The translations under genes were made by a program, and so were the position numbers. A stretch of 64,000 nt of DNA, from NCBI RefSeq assembly GCF_002368195.1, contig NZ_AP018178.1, forward strand, positions 1,434,238 to 1,498,237, written 5' to 3'. Numbering within the stretch: the first letter of the stretch is position 1; every line of letters begins with the position of its first letter. Below, piece after piece: positions 52,201 to 61,200 of the stretch. This stretch comes from Calothrix sp. NIES-2100 (GTDB lineage Bacteria > Cyanobacteriota > Cyanobacteriia > Cyanobacteriales > Nostocaceae). The notes beneath the pieces were generated by a model. That model was given only the letters and a program-made list of their open reading frames with translations, was not told the DNA's origin and made no database searches.

Positions 52201-55200
52201 TTTTACTGTAACAAATCACGGTTTTAAAACAGGCGATCGCATCCTCTATGAAGTTGATCAATCTGTGGCTAAACCAGCAGAAACAGTGAGTTATCTTACC
52301 TTTGAACCCACGGATAAGACCAGTTTAATAAATGTTACCAACAACAGTATTAATGTTGGCAACAACACTTACAACACTAAAGATACAATCACCTTTAAGC
52401 AACTGACTGATTTAGGAGTTTCCTCCAATACTCTCTACGCAGCACCATTAACTTTAGGTCTGACTTTAGATAAGAATCAGCAGTATTATATTATTCGCAC
52501 CGATGATAATACTGTTAAACTGGCACTGACTTTAGATGATGCCAATAATGGCAAAGCAATTGACATCAGCAATACCCGTTGTAGTAATGTCAATACTACA
52601 ACAAATACTATTACAAAAGCGAATCATGGTTATCAAACAGGAAATGTCATTGACCAGAGTAATTTAAATGCTCTGCTGGAGATTAGTCTAAATGCAAGTG
52701 ATAAGTATTATGTGATTCGTACCGATGATAATACTATTAAATTGGCACTGACTTTACAAGATGCAAATCAAGGGAATGCTCTCGATTTAGTCAGTACAGA
52801 AAATAGTAATGTCAATTTGACAAATAATACTATTACTAAAACCAGTCATGGTTATAAGACTGGTGACACAATTAACCTAACAGATTTAAATATTCTCCTC
52901 AATGTCGGTTTAGCCAAGAATAATCAATATTATGTAATTCGCAACGACGATAACTCAATTGGACTGGCACTGACTCAAGCTGATGCCAATGATAATATAG
53001 CTCTTGATTTGACTGGGACAAAATCAAAGAATGTCAATATCCAGACAAATGTTATTACTAAAGCCAATCACGGTTATCAGACTGGAAATGTAATTGACCA
53101 GAATGCTTTAGCAACTCTGCTAGAGAGTATTACTCTAGATCAAAATAGTCAATATTATGTAATTCGCAACGATGATAGTTCCATTAAACTGGCACTAACT
53201 CAAGCCGATGCTACGAATGGTATTGCTCTTGATATTACTGCTACACAATCTAGCAACGTTAATGTCAGTACAAACATTATTACCAAATCCAGTCATGGTT
53301 ATCAAACTGGCGATGTCATTAGTCTAACTACTTTAGCAACAATATTAGGTACTACCACAACCAGTTATAGTGGTGCAAATTCCACCAGCTATAGTGGTGC
53401 AGGCACAACAGACTTTAGTGGTGGCGAAGAGACAACTAATTACAAGGCTACTTTCCTAGATGTGAATCTAGAGACGAATAATGAGTATTATGTAATTCCT
53501 GACGGCAATAATTCGTTTAAACTAGCACGGAATGCCACTGATGCCAGGAATGGTATTGCTCTTGACCTGATTAGTTCATCAAATAATAGTAGTTCTGTGA
53601 ATTTGACGAACAATACTATTATCAGAAATAATCATGGTTATCAGGTTGGCGATAAAATTACTCTGAGTGATTTACAAACTCTGATTAATACGGCAACGAC
53701 TATTTACAGAGACTCATTTACGCTCAATTCACCACTTTATAAAAACGATAGCTACTACATTATTAAAGATGGTAGTCAGAATATCAAACTCGCACTCACT
53801 GAGGCTGATGCGGAAAATGGTGTGGCGATTGACCTAGTTGTATCTTCTGACCTAGATTTAACGAATGATACGATTTATTTGCCCGGTCATGGGCTAAAAA
53901 CAGGGGATAAAGTAACTTATCAAGTTGACTTTTTAGGTGCAACTGGAACGCCGATTCAATATGACAATAATGGGGTAAATACTCCTTTAGTTGCAAAGCA
54001 AGATTATTGGGTAATTGTTGAAGATGCTAATCGGATTAAAATTGCTCTGAGCAAAGTAAATGCAGAGAATGGTCAATATTTGAATTTAACTGTGGGTTCA
54101 ACGGATGCGTCGCACAGTTTTGCAGTCACAGATAAATTAACCGAAGGCGATAATCCCATTGAAAATCTTGCGGATGGTAGTTATTACTATGCGATCGCCA
54201 TCGATGCTAACCGCTTCATGTTAGCAGAAACCGATGGTGCAGCCTTGTTAGCAGACCCAATCAAGCTCAAGGGTGATGCCATTGATATTAGTACGACTGG
54301 CTTAGATCCTGGTAATCATGGCTTGAGTCCAGAGAAGTTTTTAACTTTTGATGGTTCTAGCGCATCAATTGTGAATGACACCAATGATACTTTAACTATT
54401 GCTAACCACGGATTAGTTAACGGTCAGGTTGTCACTTATACTAGCGATGCTACAGCAAAAGAAAGCATCGGTGAACTGACCAGTAAAGAAGATTATTTCG
54501 TCATTGTCGTTGATAACAATACGATTAAACTGGCAAATACGTTAGATGATGCGGCTAAAGGCAATGCTTTAGATCTCAACATAGCCGCAGGCAATACCCA
54601 TAAATTAGCGTATGAGAAATTTGCTAAGACCACTAAGACTCCTAGCAATATCAACAGCAGTAATGACACCATTAGTATAGCCAATCATGGACTAACCACT
54701 GGTGATTTTGTTACCTATAACGTCAGTGGTGGTACAGCCATAGGGACAGGAACTAACAGCACCTTAGTTGATAAAACAGGTTATTTTGCCATTGTTGTGG
54801 ATCAAAATACCATCAAACTAGCCGCAACACTAGCAGAAGCGATCGCAACTACTCCCACAGCCATAGATATCACAGCTGATGGTACTGGTACTGATACCTT
54901 TAGTTACGGTACCAGTTCTCTCACCTTTGACCCCACTAATATCCAAGTTGTCGATCCAACTCAAGAAACCTTTACAATCACCGATCATGGTTTCAAAACA
55001 GGCGATCGCGTCCTGTATCAAGGAAATACAGTCCTCAATCAATCCATTGGTAATCTCACTTCTGGTGAATATTACTATGTAGTCAATATCGGTAAAGACA
55101 GCTTCAAACTAGCAGCTACCAAGGAACAAGCCTTACTAGCAGAACCAGTCATCGGTGAACACACATTAACTGCTGTCTCCGACCCCGTAGGGATTTCCAT

Positions 55201-58200
55201 CAAAGCCGACTTAAAGAAAGCCACAGATGTAATTGACACCAAAGGGGCATTGGGTTCTGTTCCTAAATGGCGAGACTTGCTGAGAAATGCACCTATAGGC
55301 TTAATGGTGGCGGCTGGTGCAGGGCTAACTAACGCTATCAATCCCAACACGATTAAAAATGAATTAAAGAAAGGTTTGAAAATTGAGGCCAAAGACCAAC
55401 TTGCTCTGGGATTATCTGTCGGCGTTAATTTGGTTAAGCATACCGTTAATGCCACTGTAGGTGGGACGTTAAACTCAGGTGCAGACATTAACATTGAGGC
55501 ATTAGGTAGTCAATTCTTCCAAAACCTAGTTGAAGGTTCAACTAGCTTAGATGAAGGTGCATTAAATGTTGCCGTTGCTGTTGCTGTAGGCTCATTCACT
55601 AATAACGTGCAAGCGATCGTTGCCGATAATGCGGTTATTGATGCTGTAGGGAAATTAGATGTCACCTCAACTTTAACTTATCCCCTCGCCCTGAAGAGCT
55701 TAGTAGAAGATACCAACTCCACAGATGAAAAAACCAGGTCAAAAGCGATCGGTAAATGGGCAGATTTAGCCTTTGATTTTCTCTTTGGCGGCAAATTGGG
55801 ATTAGATAATTTCTTTAATACTTTCGTCAGTACCAAGAACAAAGGCAAAGTCAATTACACGAAAAATAAAGACACCAAAGCTGTCACTGGTAATTCCCAA
55901 GGAGTAGATGTTGGTATTGCTCTGACAGCAGCATTTAACTTATTTGATAACGACTCTAGGGCTATCATTGGTTCTGGAGCCAGAATTAATCAAAATATCC
56001 AAAATAACACCCAGGCTGTATCAGTAAATGCTGTTACTGATATTACCCTGCTGAATATGGCAGGAATTATCAACCTGGATTTAGCCCTAGATGTTGCATT
56101 TAAGGGTAACACCAGACAGGAGATTGGGAAAGGCGGCAGAAAACAGTGGGAAGAAGTATTTAATATCTACGGTAATCGCGCCAAAAATGGCTTTGGAGCA
56201 TCGGTATTGTTCCAAGGGATGACCAATAAGACCATTGCTAAAATTAGGGATGCAGCCAGAGTGCATACAGGCTCTCTCGGTGATGGACTAGAGGTAAAAG
56301 CCAAAGAAAATGTCTTTGTCCTCGACCTGAACCAATCCGGGGGACAAGCCGATGATATCGGTTTAACTGGAACAGGTGGCTGGGCATTACAAGTCAGCGA
56401 TACCATCGCTCAAATTGGCAGTGGTGTGATTATTGCGGGTGGGCCACTTTATCTCGATGCCGATAGTAATGTCGGGCGGATTAGTTACTTTGGCGCGCAT
56501 CAAGCCTCAGCAGGCAGTTTGGGTATCGGTGCAACTGTCGCTGTCAACAAAGTCATCCGCAATACCAGGGCAGTCATCGGCAATGAAGTGCAACTCAAAG
56601 ATGATATTAATGTCGAAACCATTAACGATCTTTTCTCCTACTTACAAGTCCCAGACGCTCTGACCATTTTCAACACCAAGGGAGAAATTGAGAACTATAA
56701 CACCGGTGCTAATTTAAATATCGACATTACAGGCAACAGCAACATTCTCAACGCCAAAGGCCGTAAAGTTCTCGATGTCAATGCTCGCAACAGCGGCTAC
56801 GTAGTTTCAGCTACCTTAGCAGGTTACGTAGCCAGAGAAGCCGATGATGAGAATAACAATGTCACATCAGGGACAAATGCTGCTGACAGTCCCAGTGGTT
56901 TCGGCTTAGGGGTGGCTGGTAGTGTATCGGTGACAGATGCCGATGAAAAAGCTCAAGCATATATTAACGCTACTGGGAATATTCAGGTTTCAGCACCTAG
57001 TACATCTTTGGGGGCAATTGACCTCTACAGTGAAAATGAAACAGCCTTCGGTACTGGTTCTGGGGCGACATCATTAATTAAATCCCAAAAGCAAACTACC
57101 AAAATTGGATTAGCTGGGGCTGTTAGCACCAATAATATAGAACACAACACTCGCTCCTTTATTAATGGTGCAAATGTTATCACCAATAATCACGTCACCC
57201 TGAACGCCGAAGAAAACAGTCGGATTATTAGCGTTGCCGTTGGTTTAGCTGGTGCGAAGGTAGAGCAAGATCCAGCTCAGGGAAATGGCACAAGTGTGAA
57301 TACCTTCTCTGGTACAGGCTCGGTAACTTGGAGTAAGTTTGATAATATCGTCGAAGCTTTTGGCAAAGACACCACCATTAATCTTTCTAGTGGCAATCTG
57401 TCTGTAACTGCTACAGATAATTCTGAGATTATAGGTGTAGCTGGGGCAGTCACGCTTTCCTTAGTACGCGGCAACTTGAGTAATGCTGCTTCTGGGGCTT
57501 TTGGGTTAGCGGTAGCCGTCAACCAAATTGATAATAAGGTGCGCGCTTATCTGAGTAATGCTGTAGTACAAGCAGCTGATGTCAGTTTAGATGCCACTTC
57601 CACAGCCGAGATTTATGCTGTCACTGTTGGTGGTACGTTCTCTGATGCTTCCTCTGTAAGTTTAGGTGCTTTTAGTATTAGTGGTACTGGTGCAGGCTCA
57701 CAAAACAAGATAGATAGCACCATTGAGGCATTAATCGAAGCCAATAGTCAGGTGACTACTACAGGTACAGGGGCAGTCGCTCTGAGTGCAGTTGATGACA
57801 GTTATATTTTAGCGATCGCCGGCGGCATTGCGATCGCCTCGGCTCGTGGAATCGAAACATCCGCAGCCATTGGATTTGGTGCAGCTATCTCCAATAACAC
57901 CATCACCGCCAAAGCTAGAGCTAAAATTGACAAATCCAAGGTGACGGCGGCAGGTAACATTACTCTCAACAGTAAATCCACAGCTAACATCTTTGCTTTG
58001 AGTATATCGGCAGCTGGTGCTGGTAGTTCATCCACAGTTGGTAGTGGCTTTACTATTGCTGCGGCTGGTGCAGGTTCCAACAATGAGATTACTCAAACCA
58101 TTGAATCTGTAATTCTCAATGGTAGCGATGTCAAAAATATCAATAGCGGTAGCAAGATTGAACTGATTGCCATTAACGACAGTGAAATTGATGCCGATGC

Positions 58201-61200
58201 GGGTGGTGTAGCTGTAGCCGTAGCTTTGGGACAAACCAGTGCCACATCGATTTCCGTGGGTGTCTCGGCGGCTGTGAATAAATTTGATGCCGATACTCGT
58301 GCCGAAATTGACAACTCCAAAGTCACATCTCCTGGAGACATCACCCTCAAAGCTGACTCCACCACACATATTAATGCTGTCGCCTGGACTGGTGCAGTAG
58401 CAGTAGGCTCCTCTAGTACCTCCACTGGCTTGGCTTTCACTGGTGCGGGTGTCGGCACAGGTAACAAGATTGATAACATTATTGAAGCGCGCATTGATAA
58501 TAACTCCACTGTAATTAGTGGTGGCAACATCAGCCTGAGTGCCATTGACGATAGTCTAATTGACGCTGATGCCGGGGCGATCGCTCTGGCTCTCTCTCGT
58601 AGTTCAACTGCTGGTGGTGCTGGTTCTGGTTCATTGGGTATTGCCATATCTAAAAACGACATCACCAACGATACCAACGCAACTATCGATCAAGCCACTG
58701 TAAACACCAGCAATGGCAAAATTGAACTCACAGCGAAATCAACGGCAACCGTGAATGCTCTGAGCCTCAGTGGAGCTTTTTCTGGCACGCTGACTGGTGG
58801 TGCAACTGGCAGTTTTTCTGGAGCCGGATCGGGTTCAGGAAACACCATTAAAAATACTATCACCGCCAAGATTCGCAACAATGCCAATGTTGATGCCACA
58901 GCAGACATTAAGGTAGAGGCAATTGATACTTCTACAATTACGGCTGATGCGGGGGGATTTGCGATCGCTGTTTCCTTGGGGAATAACACAAGCGTTGCTG
59001 GTAGTATTGGGCTATCGATCGGCATCAACGACATCGATAACACCATTCAAGCCCTGATTGAAGGCACTAATACCACCGTAGACACAACTACAGGTGGAGT
59101 TACTGTCAAGGCTACATCTGACTCCACCATTGATAACTTCGTTCTCGGTGGTTCTGTGGCAGCTGCTATCGGTTCTACAGCTATTGCCCTAGCTGGCTCA
59201 GGTGCTTCGGGAGATAACGAAATCAACAACACCATCGAAGCCGCAGTTAAAGATAACGCTGTAGTCACCGCCAGAAACAAAGTCTTAATCTCAGCAACAG
59301 ATATCTCCGATATTACCTCCGATGCTGGTGGTGGATCTCTGTCATTTGCATTTAGTGGCAATAATGCAGTTGCGATCGCCATTGGTGTCGCCTTAGCTAA
59401 CAATACAATTAATAACCAAGTTTCCGCCTACATCGACAACGCCAAAGCCTCATCCACTAACAATAACTTAGAAATTACTGCTGACTCAGAAGCCACAATT
59501 ACTGCCAAGAGCGTAGCTGTATCAATTGCGATCGCGGTTGGGCAGAGTGTCGGTGCTGGTTTCAGTGGTGGGGGAGCAGGAGCAACCAACGTTATTCTCA
59601 GCAATACCAACGCCTACATCAATAACAGTACCATTAATAACGTCGGTGACTTGAAGTTAACTGCCACCTCCGACAACACAATTGATGCTGATGTTGTAGC
59701 GATCGCTGGTAGTGGAGCTGGAGGTGCAAGTGGCGCAGGAGTAGCCGCCGCGATTGGTGGTTCTTTAGCGAGAAACTACATTGGTTATGAAGCCAATGGC
59801 AATAAGAAAGCTGATGCTGCTCAAGTTAGAGCATATATTCAAGATTCCAGTATCAATGCTAGGGGAGCATTAAGCCTAACAGCTACCGCTACAGATACCA
59901 TTACCGCCGATGTGGGAGCAGGAGCATTAGCGATCGCTGCGAGTTCAGAACTGGCTGTGAGCCTTGTAGGTGCGGGTGCGGTCGCTGAAAACAAAGTTGC
60001 TGCTAAGGTGAAAGCATTTATTGACGGAGATGGCGCAACAGGTATTTTTGCGAATAGCATCGCCCTCAAAGCTGATGACACCACTATTAATACAGCCAGA
60101 GTCGGAGCAGCATCCGTCGGCTTATCCTTGTCCGGTACTTCCTCAGTGGCAGCATCCATTGGTCTAAGTATAGCTCGTAACAAAATTAACAATGAAGTCC
60201 AGGCTTACATCCAAAATGCCAACAACAAAGTCGAAGCCAGAAATGGCTCGCTGACAGTAGAAGCTATTGAAAGATCCACAATTACTTCTAATGCTGTAGC
60301 TGTATCTGTCAGTTTAGCCATATCCCTCGACATATTCTCAGCATCATTGGCACTAAGTGGAGTCGGAGCAGAATCAACGAATATTGTCAACAACAGCGTC
60401 AAGGCTTACGTTGATGGCAGTACTATCGAAACCAAAGGCGGAAACGATAAAGATATCAAGCTTGATGCTCAAAGTACCTCTCAAATCTCTGCATTAGCAG
60501 GAGCAGTTGGCGTTGCTGGTTCAGGTGGATTATTCGCCGCAGCCGGTACTATTGGCGTTTCCCTAGCTAGAAACCTGATTGGCTATGACTCGATTACAGA
60601 TGACTCAGGTTACGGCAACGAAGTTTTAGCATACATCAAAGATTCCACTGCTACTTCCACCGGGGATATCAAAGTTTATGCCACTAACACAGACACCATT
60701 GAAACAGTATCCTTTGCCGCTTCAGTAGCGATCGCAGTAGGTATTGGTTTAGCTGGAGCTGGTGCGGGGGCTGAATCAACCAGTAAAATGGCTAGCAAAG
60801 TCCATGCTTACCTAGAAAATACGCAAGCCATTGCTGGAGTTGATTTAGAAGTTAAAGCCACATCCGATAGTCAAGTTACTAAAGCTCATACAGTAGGAGC
60901 TGCGATCGCGGCTGTCATTGGTACAGGAGGAGCGGTATCTGTTGCTGCATCTAACGTAGTCAATGAAATTAAAAATAACGTCCAAGCTTACGTTAAGAGC
61001 GACACCGCTAAAAAGATTGAAGCTACCACAGGCAATGTCTTCATCTCTGCGGATGTGTCTCGCGCTCGTATTAGTAATGTTACTGCCGTTACAGCTTCCA
61101 TTGCTGTTGATACTAGTTTGAGTGGATTCGCTTTCAGTGGTGGTGGCGTTGGTTTATACAACACAATTGATAATGATGTTGATGCTCACATTACCGGCCC

